DNA from: Palsa-189 sp963803735 | Lineage (GTDB): Bacteria > Acidobacteriota > Terriglobia > Acidiferrales > UBA7541 | Reading direction: 5' to 3' | Length of the DNA stretch: 64,000 nucleotides | NCBI GenBank assembly: GCA_963803735.1 | Contig: CAWDNV010000010.1 | Span: 310,001 to 374,000 of the forward strand | Shown here: positions 1-8,102 of the stretch, piece by piece | How the letters are laid out: each line of letters starts with the position of its first letter | Position numbering within the stretch: position 1 is the stretch's first letter | Notes under the pieces: model-generated | Seen by the model: the letters and a program-made list of their open reading frames with translations, nothing else | Told to the model about the DNA's origin: nothing | Databases searched by the model: none | Made by a program: the position numbers and the translations under genes

Positions 1-296
1 TGTCTTTCACGAAGGCGCTGGCGGATATTGGAATACGCGATGGCGTGCAGGTGAATGCGATCAATCCCGGCTATATCCGGACGGATCGCTTGCAGGGCTG
101 GATCAAGTCAACTGCACAGGAAACGGGCGGAAATATGGAGGCGGCAGAGCGGGAGATGGTCCGCCGGGCGAAGATTGTGCGGATAGGCGAGCCGGAGGAT
201 ATCGCGAGTTTGGCGGCGTTCATGTTGGCTCCGCAGAATCGGCTTCTGCAGGGTGCGCTGATCGATCTGGATGGCGGGATGACGAAGACGGTGTGA
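1..296 (+). CDS. SDR-family oxidoreductase, C-terminal fragment (5' end outside window)
   Basis: The frame is open from the left edge, so the N-terminal Rossmann glycine motif and most of the catalytic region lie outside the window. The visible part (about 97 codons) starts just after the expected YxxxK helix. It holds the NAINPGYIRTD segment that follows beta-strand 6 in short-chain dehydrogenases, then a substrate-lid helix, the EDIASLAAFML helix and a terminal strand with DLDGG. This C-terminus is typical of classical SDRs near 250 residues. NAD(P)-dependent oxidoreduction of a carbonyl or alcohol is implied, but the substrate cannot be read. A GTG at 45 is an internal codon, not the start. 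Confidence 0.85.
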   Translation, partial: SFTKALADIGIRDGVQVNAINPGYIRTDRLQGWIKSTAQETGGNMEAAEREMVRRAKIVRIGEPEDIASLAAFMLAPQNRLLQGALIDLDGGMTKTV

Positions 297-499
297 CGGC
301 TTTTGGGATTAAGCCACGGCTTTGCGGCCTCCCGAGACACTTTCTAGCTAGCGCTTTAACCCACCAGATGAGTGCCCAAGCTGCTGATTCGGGATCGCGA
401 ATCGGCGTCTCGCTTCGGTGGCGGAGATAGTCTAATGAAGAGGGACGAAGAAGAGGACTGGAGGGACGCGCCAAGGAACGGCGCGAGAGGACGTGTTCA

Positions 500-1165
500 A
501 TGGAATACCCATTTCGAAATCGAACCGAGGCGGGACGGGTGCTTGCGCAGGAATTGATGGCATATGCCAAGCGCGGCGACGTAATCGTGCTGGCGCTGCC
601 GCGCGGCGGTGTGCCGGTGGCCTTTGAGGTGGCGCACGCCCTGCATGCGCCGCTTGACGTTTTTGTGGTGCGGAAACTTGGAGTGCCGGGACACGAGGAA
701 CTGGCGATGGGAGCGATCGCCAGCGGGGGAGTATTAGTTATCGAGCCCAGCGTTGTCGAGGATTTGTCGATTCCTATGGAAGTGGTTTTAGATGTAGCTG
801 CGCGTGAGGAGCAGGAACGATTGCGACGAGAGAGGGAATACCGCGGAGATCGGCCCGGGCCGGATGTGCGCGGGCGCACGGTGATTTTGGTGGACGACGG
901 GCTGGCCACGGGTTCGACGATGCGTGCGGCTGTGGCCGCGCTGAGGAAGCTGCAGCCGGCGAAGATTGTAGTGGCCGTGCCGGTGGCGGTGCGTTCGACC
1001 TGCGAAGAGCTGGCGGAAGAAGTGGATGAAGTCGTCTGCGCGCGGACGCCGGAGCCATTCCATGGCGTAGGCGAGTGGTATGCGGACTTTTCACAGACGA
1101 CGGACGAAGAGGTGCGTGAGCTGCTGGCTCGAGCGGAGCAGGAGATAGCGCATCAGCACCGGTGA
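500..1165 (+). CDS. Phosphoribosyltransferase-domain protein
   Basis: A 221-residue cytosolic protein of the type I phosphoribosyltransferase fold. The PRPP-binding loop, VDDGLATGST, is at about residues 131-140 after a hydrophobic strand. An N-terminal LPRGGVPVA segment (about 33-41) and a VVRKLGVPGHEELAMGA stretch (about 56-72) are characteristic of the stand-alone family often annotated as a predicted phosphoribosyltransferase and sometimes fused to dienelactone hydrolases. The C-terminus ends in a charged helix. Such proteins bind PRPP; the acceptor base is unknown. It stands alone between the SDR fragment and a convergent membrane protein, with a repeat just after its stop. Confidence 0.85.
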   Translation: MEYPFRNRTEAGRVLAQELMAYAKRGDVIVLALPRGGVPVAFEVAHALHAPLDVFVVRKLGVPGHEELAMGAIASGGVLVIEPSVVEDLSIPMEVVLDVAAREEQERLRREREYRGDRPGPDVRGRTVILVDDGLATGSTMRAAVAALRKLQPAKIVVAVPVAVRSTCEELAEEVDEVVCARTPEPFHGVGEWYADFSQTTDEEVRELLARAEQEIAHQHR

Positions 1166-1170
1166 GTGGG

Positions 1171-1234
1171 TTGCCACAGGGGCTAAAGCATTCCCCCGGT
1201 CGATGAATGTCAGAGCTAAAGCTCTGACCCCCTA
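1171..1234. repeat. Dispersed intergenic repeat, family B (GGAGCTTTAGCTCC type)
   Basis: A hairpin built on CAGAGCTAAAGCTCTG, followed by a run of C and preceded by a GGGGCTAAAGC motif and GGTCGATGAATG. A second copy in the opposite orientation lies at about 38317-38373, with compensatory changes that keep the stem (AGAGCT/AGCTCT versus GGAGCT/AGCTCC). It sits between the convergent genes ending at 1165 and 1266, a place suited to a bidirectional terminator. Confidence 0.7.
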
Positions 1235-1265
1235 TCACACGGGATGACCATCCTTGATCGGATGG

Positions 1266-2435
1266 TCACGTGGCCTGTTCCCAGGCTTGCTGATTTCCGG
1301 CGGAGAACCCGGGAATCGTGGCGCCGCCATTTCCCATGACCTTGCCGGTTTCCAGCAAAGTCTTCAGCCGATTCAGGTCTTCGTCGAGTGCCCGCTTGGG
1401 ATCCGCTCCGAAAAGAGAAGCGACCGCATGGCCAAGTGCGCCCGCCGGCGGAACGTAGGAGAGGTCTAGGTCGACGCGAGTGGCAGACTCAGGAAGGCGC
1501 TCGAAGCGCAGCATCCCGGAGGTGCGGATCGTGGAACCTGGGAGGCTTCTCCAGGCCAGCAGCTTATTGGGTTCATAGCGATTGATTTCCGCATCCCATT
1601 CCACCGAGGAACCACCCGGACCTTCCGCGACCCAATGCGAGGTGTTATTTCCGGAGCGGCGAATTTCCCGCAAATGAGACATGAAGTGGGGCAGATTCGG
1701 ATAGTTGCTCAAGAACTGGAAAACCTTTTGGACCGGCGCGTCAATCTTGATTGTTTTCTGAACGCGAATGCCTCGTCCAGGTTTCAGACCGAGAAGTTCA
1801 CTCACGTGCATATTTGTGAAAGCTCGAGCAAGAAGGCCGAGGCCTGCGAGGCGAGCTGTTCTGCGGATAAGGCCGCGCCGCGCGCCCCCGAATAGTGCGA
1901 GCGCGGCGCCTGCTACTCCCATACCGAGCCGCGCGGCTGGTGTCCATCCCGCCGCCGGTTCCTTTCGGCGAGTTGTTCCTTGCTGAACTCCCGGGATGTC
2001 CTGCGGCGACTTATACGTCTTCATTTCGTTGCGAACTGAAGAGACGTGGCGAAGGGAAGAGATCGCCGACATGAAGTCATCGTGTTCGGATTCCAACGCG
2101 CCACCGCGCAGCCTGATGACGCCGTCGCGGGCGCTGACTTCCACCAAATGAGGAAACGAGCAGACGCGGCCGAGTCTGGCGCGGACCTGTTCGACAAGAA
2201 CTTCGTCAGACACATCGCGCAGAGGTAACCGCGAGCGGGCGTCTGCCACAGCGCCGCGGGCGCGGTTACTCAGGTCACGAGAGGCTTTTCCGATCGCCCG
2301 GTCCGCGTCTTTCACGAAACTTACACTTCGATCCTTTACTAAGGTGCGGCGTCTTTTGCCCCCATCAGGATCGAGAAAATAGACAAGAAGACCGCCGACG
2401 GTCGCAGCTCCCATCGTCTTCGTAAACGTAGACAT
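1266..2435 (-). CDS. BON and SRPBCC (polyketide cyclase-like) domain membrane protein
   Basis: A 389-residue protein. The start at 2435 is chosen because GGAGG lies seven bases upstream of ATG and the mature-looking N-terminus (MSTFTKTMGAATVGGLL) begins there; the frame is open further upstream but without a better site. Order: N-terminal hydrophobic segment (about 8-20), basic linker, a BON domain (about 75-135) with the RARLGRV and DGVIRLRG strands, a hydrophobic segment (about 170-185), then an SRPBCC domain (about 230-375) starting at KTIKIDAPVQKVFQFLSN. BON domains are thought to attach to membranes, and SRPBCC domains bind hydrophobic ligands. Related proteins are common in soil bacteria; the function is unproven. 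Confidence 0.85.
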   Translation of the reverse strand: MSTFTKTMGAATVGGLLVYFLDPDGGKRRRTLVKDRSVSFVKDADRAIGKASRDLSNRARGAVADARSRLPLRDVSDEVLVEQVRARLGRVCSFPHLVEVSARDGVIRLRGGALESEHDDFMSAISSLRHVSSVRNEMKTYKSPQDIPGVQQGTTRRKEPAAGWTPAARLGMGVAGAALALFGGARRGLIRRTARLAGLGLLARAFTNMHVSELLGLKPGRGIRVQKTIKIDAPVQKVFQFLSNYPNLPHFMSHLREIRRSGNNTSHWVAEGPGGSSVEWDAEINRYEPNKLLAWRSLPGSTIRTSGMLRFERLPESATRVDLDLSYVPPAGALGHAVASLFGADPKRALDEDLNRLKTLLETGKVMGNGGATIPGFSAGNQQAWEQAT

Positions 2436-2778
2436 GACATTACCTCCAGGTGCGCTCGCCATAACCAAGCGCGGATCACTTGAAGCTATGTTTTCGTGAG
2501 GTGGGGCGCAATCGGATTGAGGGTGTATGGCATACCGGATTCCCTGTACGCAGTTGTCGAAAACGGGCTGAGCATTACGCCTGCGAACCTTCAGACAAAT
2601 CGCATTTTTCACATCCCCGTTCGGGCCGGATGTATTGCTTTTTGGAGGACCTGTCCTTTCGACCAGTAGTATTGGTCTGTATTAGTCCCTAACCTGTTGG
2701 TTCCAGGTCGTGTGCGTGGCAATTGGCTTCATCGGGCCGTAGCCTGTCCGGATAAGCTCCGAAAGAGGACCCCTTCGA
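2436..2778. other. Divergent intergenic region, no gene seen
   Basis: This separates two divergent start codons, so it should hold promoters for the BON/SRPBCC gene (minus) and the PilZ gene (plus). No convincing small gene with a Shine-Dalgarno site, RNA or repeat was seen. Confidence 0.5.
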
Positions 2779-3546
2779 ATGAAAAGACGTCCGACCGCAG
2801 CAGACGGATCGAAACTGGAGCGCAGGAAAGAGACGCGCTTTCCGGTGAGCATTCCGGTAGAGGTGGGCTGGAAGGGAGCGGAAGGCCAGCCAATGAAAGA
2901 GCAAGGCCTGGCAAGACAAGTGAATGCTCACGGCGGACTTCTGGAAATGACAAATTACCCCGACCTCGGGACCCGCGTGACGGTGACAAACTTGCTCTCA
3001 GCGGAATCGAATGAAGCACGCGTTTTGGCCACGCCTAATTCACGTGAAGGCGTTGCTCACGGTATCGTGGTGGAGCTCGTATCGGCCGACGAAAGTTTCT
3101 GGGGCGCCAGCCTGCAGATGAAAATAGCGAGCTCGGAACTGCAAAAGCTCGAGAAAAGCTTGCGTTCACAGAACGTCGATCTGAGATTGCTGAAAGAATT
3201 TCGCGATGCTGTTGATTACATGCAGGCCATCGCCGGATCGGTGCAGCAGGCGCGAGAACGGCAAGTAGAAGGCGAGGAAGAAAACGCGGATCTCGGGCTC
3301 GTCGGCGAGCGCATTCGCCGCACCATCAATTTTTGCCTCGAAGTGATTGCCGATTTTGACGCCGGCCGCATCACTGAGGACACAAAAGGCGTGGCTGAGC
3401 TCCTGGAGTCGGTGGAGCAGATCAGCCAGCGCTTCCGAAGACTGTTGACACACGGCGTTTCCGGATCCATGCGCGGTTCGGATGTAGCTGCGCCGGAGCC
3501 GTCGCCGGTCGGACGGCGAGGCCGCGTCGAATCGCGTGGGGATTAG
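2779..3546 (+). CDS. PilZ-domain protein with C-terminal helical extension
   Basis: A 255-residue protein. The PilZ-like half spans about residues 14-115. The RxxxR motif (RKETR) is present, but the usual D/NxSxxG is degenerate, reading VNAHGGLL, so c-di-GMP binding is uncertain. The second half (about 115-225) is charged and predicted helical (KSLRSQNVDLRLLKEFRDAV and following), with a Pro/Arg-rich tail. The start at 2779 has a GAGG about ten bases upstream. Acidobacterial genomes carry many PilZ proteins used as c-di-GMP receptors or degenerate scaffolds. It is monocistronic. Three other PilZ genes lie in this window. Confidence 0.8.
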   Translation: MKRRPTAADGSKLERRKETRFPVSIPVEVGWKGAEGQPMKEQGLARQVNAHGGLLEMTNYPDLGTRVTVTNLLSAESNEARVLATPNSREGVAHGIVVELVSADESFWGASLQMKIASSELQKLEKSLRSQNVDLRLLKEFRDAVDYMQAIAGSVQQARERQVEGEEENADLGLVGERIRRTINFCLEVIADFDAGRITEDTKGVAELLESVEQISQRFRRLLTHGVSGSMRGSDVAAPEPSPVGRRGRVESRGD

Positions 3547-3632
3547 CAGCCCCGGCGACGCAGTTTGTTACGTTTGAGTTGATCTGAAATTCTCTGATCC
3601 GCTTCCTTTTTGCTTCCAAAGCGTCCTCCGGC

Positions 3633-5141
3633 CTAAAACGGATATTGCCGCTCTGAATGCTGAACGGTGATCCATTGGACCGTGGTGAACTCCTCCATGA
3701 TCCATTTACTACCGAAGCGACCCAAGCCGCTGTTTTTCTCGCCGCCGAACGGATTACTCGGACTGTCATCTACGCTGGTGTCATTGATATGCGTCATGCC
3801 TGCCTGGAGGCCGAGGGCAAACCGCAGCCCACGTGACTCGTCGCGCGTGCAGACGGCACTGGAAAGCCCGTACTCCGTGTCATTCGCCACGCGCAGGGCC
3901 TCCGACTCTCCATTCACTTTGATTATGGGAGCGATCGGACCAAACGTTTCGTTTTTGGCAATCGGCATATCGTTAGTGACGTCGGCAAATACGTGCGGAG
4001 GAAGTTCGAGTCCCCTGGGCTCTCCTCCCAGAACCTGTCGCCCGCCGGCTTCGCGAGTAGCTTTCACCAGATCTAGCATGTGTTGGAGTTGGCGTGAATT
4101 AATAATGGGACCGATCACCGTGTCCGGGTCACGTGGATCTCCCATTTTCAGAGTGCGTACGTGCTCGGTGAAGCCTTCGACAAACTCGTCGTACACATTA
4201 GCATCCACGATGATGCGATTTGTGGACATGCAGATCTGGCCCTGGTGCAGGAATCTGCTGAACACAGCCGCCGGAATCGCGCGATCCAGATCCGCGTCAT
4301 CCAACACTACGAAAGGCGTGTTGCCGCCCAGTTCGAGCGCCACACGCTTTAAAATGGGGCCGCTCGCTGCAAGTTCTGCAACGTGCCGGCCGACGGCCGT
4401 CGATCCCGTGAAAGAAATAACGCGGGGAACTCGATGTACAACAAATGGATCGCCAATCTCTTTGCTCGACCCCACAACAACATTTAACACCCCAGCCGAG
4501 AGCCCGGCCTCTTCGTAGATCTTCGCAAGCAGCAGACCGCCTGTAATTGGAGTCTCCTGAGTTGGTTTCAGAACCACCGCGTTGCCCAGAGCGAGTGCAG
4601 GACCGACCGAACGGTTCGAAAGATACATCGGGAAGTTGAACGGGCTGATCGCGCCGATTACGCCGACCGGGAGGCGATATACCCGGATCTCCTTGCCCGG
4701 CTCATCGATCGGGCGAATGTCGCCCGCCATTCGGTGAGGGAAGGACGCGGCCTCCAGAGTGACGGCGTACAGTATTTGCCATTCGAACTGCGCCTTGATG
4801 CGAGTGCTGCCTGCCTCGCTGATCAGCCAATCTATGATCTCTTCGCGGCGCGTTTCCATAATGTCCGCGGCTCGGAGCATGATGGCCGCGCGCTCGGCGG
4901 GGAGCATTGCGGCCCAGCTGATCTGGGCCTTTGCCGCAGCCTGGTAAGCTTCATCGAGATCAGTCTGATTGGCGAGCGTGATCTCCGCGATCGTTGCTCC
5001 CGTGTAGGGATCGTTGTCCTTGAGCATCTCTCGACTACGGCCATCTCGCCAGGAACCATTGACGTACTGTTTGTTTAGGCCGGAGTAGAGGCGCTGCGTG
5101 TCACGATCCGGCTTTGCTGTTTTCGTGCCAGTTTGCGGCAT
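3633..5141 (-). CDS. Aldehyde dehydrogenase (NAD(P)+)
   Basis: A full-length 502-residue ALDH-superfamily enzyme that oxidises an aldehyde to the acid in the cytosol. All core motifs are present: the nucleotide-binding SPFNFP region (about 166-171), a glycine motif FTGSTAVG (about 244-251), catalytic Glu270 in LELGGNTP, catalytic Cys304 in GQICMSTNR and the C-terminal NETFGPI and FGGEKNSGLGR motifs. The sequence resembles the benzaldehyde/vanillin-dehydrogenase-like group, but the substrate is an inference. GGAGAG lies eight bases before the ATG. It is followed on the same strand upstream by the UBP zinc-finger gene and the aldo/keto reductase, so the three may form a loose carbonyl-metabolism cluster. 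Confidence 0.95.
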   Translation of the reverse strand: MPQTGTKTAKPDRDTQRLYSGLNKQYVNGSWRDGRSREMLKDNDPYTGATIAEITLANQTDLDEAYQAAAKAQISWAAMLPAERAAIMLRAADIMETRREEIIDWLISEAGSTRIKAQFEWQILYAVTLEAASFPHRMAGDIRPIDEPGKEIRVYRLPVGVIGAISPFNFPMYLSNRSVGPALALGNAVVLKPTQETPITGGLLLAKIYEEAGLSAGVLNVVVGSSKEIGDPFVVHRVPRVISFTGSTAVGRHVAELAASGPILKRVALELGGNTPFVVLDDADLDRAIPAAVFSRFLHQGQICMSTNRIIVDANVYDEFVEGFTEHVRTLKMGDPRDPDTVIGPIINSRQLQHMLDLVKATREAGGRQVLGGEPRGLELPPHVFADVTNDMPIAKNETFGPIAPIIKVNGESEALRVANDTEYGLSSAVCTRDESRGLRFALGLQAGMTHINDTSVDDSPSNPFGGEKNSGLGRFGSKWIMEEFTTVQWITVQHSERQYPF

Positions 5142-5199
5142 ATTCGTTTCTCTCCAACAAACATTCGTCTAAAACAATGGCTCAACTGCCACGCAGCAC

Positions 5200-5472
5200 T
5201 CACACAAAGTCCAGTTCCACATCGTCCACATAACACCAGCCCCAATTTTCTCCGGGCTCAAATGACTTGATGATCGGGTGCTGCGTGCGATGAAAGTGTT
5301 TTCGGGCGTGCTTGTTTTTCGACGAATCGCAACAACCTACGTGGCCGCATTCCAGACACAACCGCAAATGAACCCACGTATCGCCAATCTTCAGACAGTC
5401 TTCGCACCCCTGCGAGTGCGGTGTAACAGGGCGAATCTGGTCGAGATGAGTGCAGATAGCTGTTGTTGACAT
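5200..5472 (-). CDS. UBP-type zinc finger protein
   Basis: A 90-residue single-domain protein with the cysteine/histidine pattern of a ZnF-UBP domain: CTH near residue 7, CEDCLKIGDTWVHLRLCLECGHVGCCD (metal ligands at about 23-48), then H residues in KHARKHFHRTQHPI and a terminal WCYVDD strand. In eukaryotes this fold binds the ubiquitin C-terminus. Stand-alone bacterial versions are common in Acidobacteria and Actinobacteria, where no ubiquitin exists, and their ligand is unknown. GGAGA lies about seven bases upstream of the ATG. It is located between aldehyde dehydrogenase and aldo/keto reductase on the same strand. Confidence 0.9.
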   Translation of the reverse strand: MSTTAICTHLDQIRPVTPHSQGCEDCLKIGDTWVHLRLCLECGHVGCCDSSKNKHARKHFHRTQHPIIKSFEPGENWGWCYVDDVELDFV

Positions 5473-5559
5473 ACTCTTTCTCCTTCAACGGTTCTTTTTT
5501 CAGGCTCTGTCACTGACCGAACGTATAGTAATAGCCGCTGCCTTCGTCCTATTCAGTGG

Positions 5560-6456
5560 CTACAACATCGGGAGCTCGCGCTTCGGGCGAAGCGGGAAAG
5601 CGCGGTCGATTTGGGCAATTTCCTCGGGACTTAGCCTCAGGCTTCCTGCTCCCGCATTCTCCATCGTGTGTTCGGGATTTGAAGCTTTTGGAATTGCAAA
5701 CACGTTAGAGTGACCCACCAAAAAACGAAGCGCCACTTGCCGGGGCGTTGCATTGTGAGCCGCTGCGATTTCTTCCAGTACACGTCCGCCAGGCGTGCTG
5801 GAGTCCGGGAACTGCCCATGACCAAACGGGCTATAGGCCACGACCGCGACATCGTTCTCAGAGCACCAGGGAATCACGCGTTGTTCGATCGTGCGCTCCT
5901 CGAGGTGGTAGAGCACTTGATCGCACACAAGATCGTCCGCGATCTCGCGTGCCTCGTCGAGGTCTGGAACGTCGAAGTTGCTTACGCCCCACGACAGAAT
6001 TTTCCCGTCACTCTGAAGCTGTTCGAACGCATCAATCGTTTCCGAAAGCGGTTCAGACCCACGCCAATGCAGCAGGTAACAATCCAGGTAGTCGGTCCTG
6101 AGCCGTGTAAGCGATCGCTCGCATGCCTTGATCGTGCCGCTGCGCGACGCGTTTTGAGGAAGAACCTTCGACACCAGAAACACTTCGTCGCGACGCCCCT
6201 CAATCGCCTCTCCCACGATCTCTTCGGCCGCGCCCGCTCCGTAGAGTTCCGCCGTATCGATATGATTCATGCCCAGATCAAGGCCCTTCCGGAGTGCTGC
6301 TATCACGGAGCCGCGGTGTCCGCTTTCGATGTACCAGGTTCCTTGACCGATCACGGAGACTTCGCGCTCGGCGGGCCCAAACCTTCGTAGTTCCATCTGC
6401 ACTCTTTGGGAGGGCGTTGTTTCCGATTTCGTCGTGCTTGTTCCTGTAGCTCTCAT
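5560..6456 (-). CDS. Aldo/keto reductase
   Basis: A 298-residue (alpha/beta)8-barrel NADPH-dependent oxidoreductase. The catalytic tetrad is visible: Asp67 (HIDTAELYG), Tyr72, Lys97 (VSKVLP) and His130 (YLLHW). The GVSNFD strand (about 156-161) and the C-terminal IPKAS phosphate-binding motif are also intact. The start at 6456 is supported by an AGGGAG about 11 bases upstream. A second in-frame Met at residue 21, where family homology begins, lacks a ribosome site. Its substrate is not predictable. It is upstream of, and co-oriented with, the UBP protein and aldehyde dehydrogenase. Confidence 0.93.
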   Translation of the reverse strand: MRATGTSTTKSETTPSQRVQMELRRFGPAEREVSVIGQGTWYIESGHRGSVIAALRKGLDLGMNHIDTAELYGAGAAEEIVGEAIEGRRDEVFLVSKVLPQNASRSGTIKACERSLTRLRTDYLDCYLLHWRGSEPLSETIDAFEQLQSDGKILSWGVSNFDVPDLDEAREIADDLVCDQVLYHLEERTIEQRVIPWCSENDVAVVAYSPFGHGQFPDSSTPGGRVLEEIAAAHNATPRQVALRFLVGHSNVFAIPKASNPEHTMENAGAGSLRLSPEEIAQIDRAFPLRPKRELPML

Positions 6457-6909
6457 GGTCGCAGATACTCCCTCTTACCTCCGCGCACTTTTCGAGCCAA
6501 ATGGTCACAAATTACGGAATCAATGAAGCGTATTTTCAAGCAGTTAGTTCGGGAAAAGAATACATGCGGACCTGAATGAATCTACGAACTACGGGATGTC
6601 AAGAGGCTGACAGACGGCCATACTGCGATCCGCCATTGTGATTGTTGCAGTGGATGGGAAACCGAGACGTCAAGTGGTTGACACTGTAATCGGTGATTTG
6701 CAATGGCCCTGTCGGCAATCCTCCCGCCTACATCAGGCATTCGGTTTCGCGTTCTTCGCATTAGTGCGGGCGTCGTCACGAATTGTTACGTGGTTCGCCG
6801 GGCGCTGGCCTAACATGTCCGCGTAACTTCCTAATAATAAGGAGGTTCCTTATTGGACGGGGAATTGCTCAAATTAAGACGGTGATCGGTGCTGGCCCAG
6901 GAGAAGTCG
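6457..6909. other. Divergent intergenic region with a short perfect hairpin
   Basis: No gene was seen. The stretch holds promoters for divergent genes. At 6836-6854 there is a perfect inverted repeat AATAAGGA-GGT-TCCTTATT in which an anti-Shine-Dalgarno-complementary AAGGAGG is buried in the stem and loop, 56 bases before the PilZ start at 6910. Confidence 0.45.
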
Positions 6910-7272
6910 ATGACCTGGAAAGAGAAACGACGAAGCCAGCGGCTCGCTTTGAGTGTTCCCGTCGTTGCTTACAGATCACAAAAACTGGGCTTACCCTTTT
7001 CCGAAGGGACACGGACGCTGATGGTCAGCGCCCATGGTGCGTTGATCAGTCTGGACGCCAAGGTGGTCGCTGATCAAAGACTCGTTTTGAAGCACGCGCT
7101 CAGTGGGGAAGAGCAGGAATGCCGCGTCGTATTTACTCGAAAAAAGCTGATGGGTCCGGCAGAAGTGGGAATCGAGTTCAGGCGGGCTGCACCTAAATTT
7201 TGGCACATTGCATTTCCACCCAGTGATTGGACGTCGCCCGCTCCAGAGTTGACGACTCTAAATTCTAGCTAA
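6910..7272 (+). CDS. Small PilZ-domain protein
   Basis: A 120-residue single PilZ domain. The start at 6910 is chosen over an upstream GTG (6889) because AGGAG lies six bases before it. The RxxxR motif is intact (RRSQR near residues 7-11), while the second motif is altered (MVSAHGALISL in place of D/NxSxxG), as in the PilZ protein at 2779. The C-terminal strand reads EVGIEFRR. It is probably a c-di-GMP-related or degenerate regulatory adaptor in the cytosol. It lies alone between the aldo/keto reductase (divergent) and yceH. Confidence 0.85.
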   Translation: MTWKEKRRSQRLALSVPVVAYRSQKLGLPFSEGTRTLMVSAHGALISLDAKVVADQRLVLKHALSGEEQECRVVFTRKKLMGPAEVGIEFRRAAPKFWHIAFPPSDWTSPAPELTTLNSS

Positions 7273-7369
7273 CTGCCGCTCCTGCAAGCGAAACCCAAAA
7301 AAAGTAAATCGCGTAGGTTCAACAGTCAAACTCATCCGCTAGAGACACTTCGCACGCACGAAGTACAGT

Positions 7370-8035
7370 ATGATTTTGCTTGTGAAAATCCTTACCGAAT
7401 TTGAAACCAGGGTCCTCGGCTCATTGGTGGAAAAAGAGCTGACCACTCCGAACTACTATCCGCTCTCGCTAAACGCTCTGGTGAATACCTGCAATCAGAA
7501 ATCTAACCGCGATCCCATGATGAACTTGAACGAAAATGCGGTTAGTCAGGCATTGCGAAGCCTGGAGAAAGAAGGCCTCGCGGGTCCCGCAGACGGCATG
7601 GACAATCGGGTGACCAAGTTCGAGCACCGGCTCCAGGAGGCCTTCAATTTCGATCGCCGCGAGATCGCTATCCTGTGTGAGTTGCTCTTACGAGGCCCAC
7701 AGACGCCTGGCGAGCTCCGCAGCCGGGCCGAGCGCATGCACCCGTTTGAAGACCTCGGCCAGGTGCAATCGACGCTGCAGCGCCTCGCTCAGCGCGAGCC
7801 GCCGCTGGTAAAGATGCTCCCACGCCAGCCCGGCACCAAGGAGGCGCGTTATGCCCACCTGTTATCGGGCGACGTGCAGATCCAAGCACCGGCGGCGGCA
7901 CCCGAAGTCGTGGTCGCCCATAACACCTCCGATGGTGAGCGCATCGCGCGTCTCGAGAATGACGTTGCCGCCCTACAGAATGAAGTTGCCAACTTGAAGC
8001 AGCAGCTCGCGGAATTCCGAAAACAATTCGAGTAG
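7370..8035 (+). CDS. yceH: YceH family protein (DUF480)
   Basis: A 221-residue protein with the tandem winged-helix architecture of the YceH/DUF480 family. The family signature is clear at the N-terminus: EFETRVLGSLVEKELTTP, then YYPLSLNALVNTCNQKSNR. A second winged helix (about 95-165) contains LLLRGPQTPGELRSRAERMH. The end (about 195-221) is a short coiled coil typical of the family. It is probably a DNA- or nucleic-acid-binding protein of unknown role. The ATG at 7370 has no obvious Shine-Dalgarno site, and an internal GTG at 7382 is possible. Confidence 0.92.
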   Translation: MILLVKILTEFETRVLGSLVEKELTTPNYYPLSLNALVNTCNQKSNRDPMMNLNENAVSQALRSLEKEGLAGPADGMDNRVTKFEHRLQEAFNFDRREIAILCELLLRGPQTPGELRSRAERMHPFEDLGQVQSTLQRLAQREPPLVKMLPRQPGTKEARYAHLLSGDVQIQAPAAAPEVVVAHNTSDGERIARLENDVAALQNEVANLKQQLAEFRKQFE

Positions 8036-8102
8036 CCCGCTCACATTACGAAAATGTCTAACGTTGAAGCTCAGCGGACGATCTGAAGCTCAAGATGGTT
8101 TG

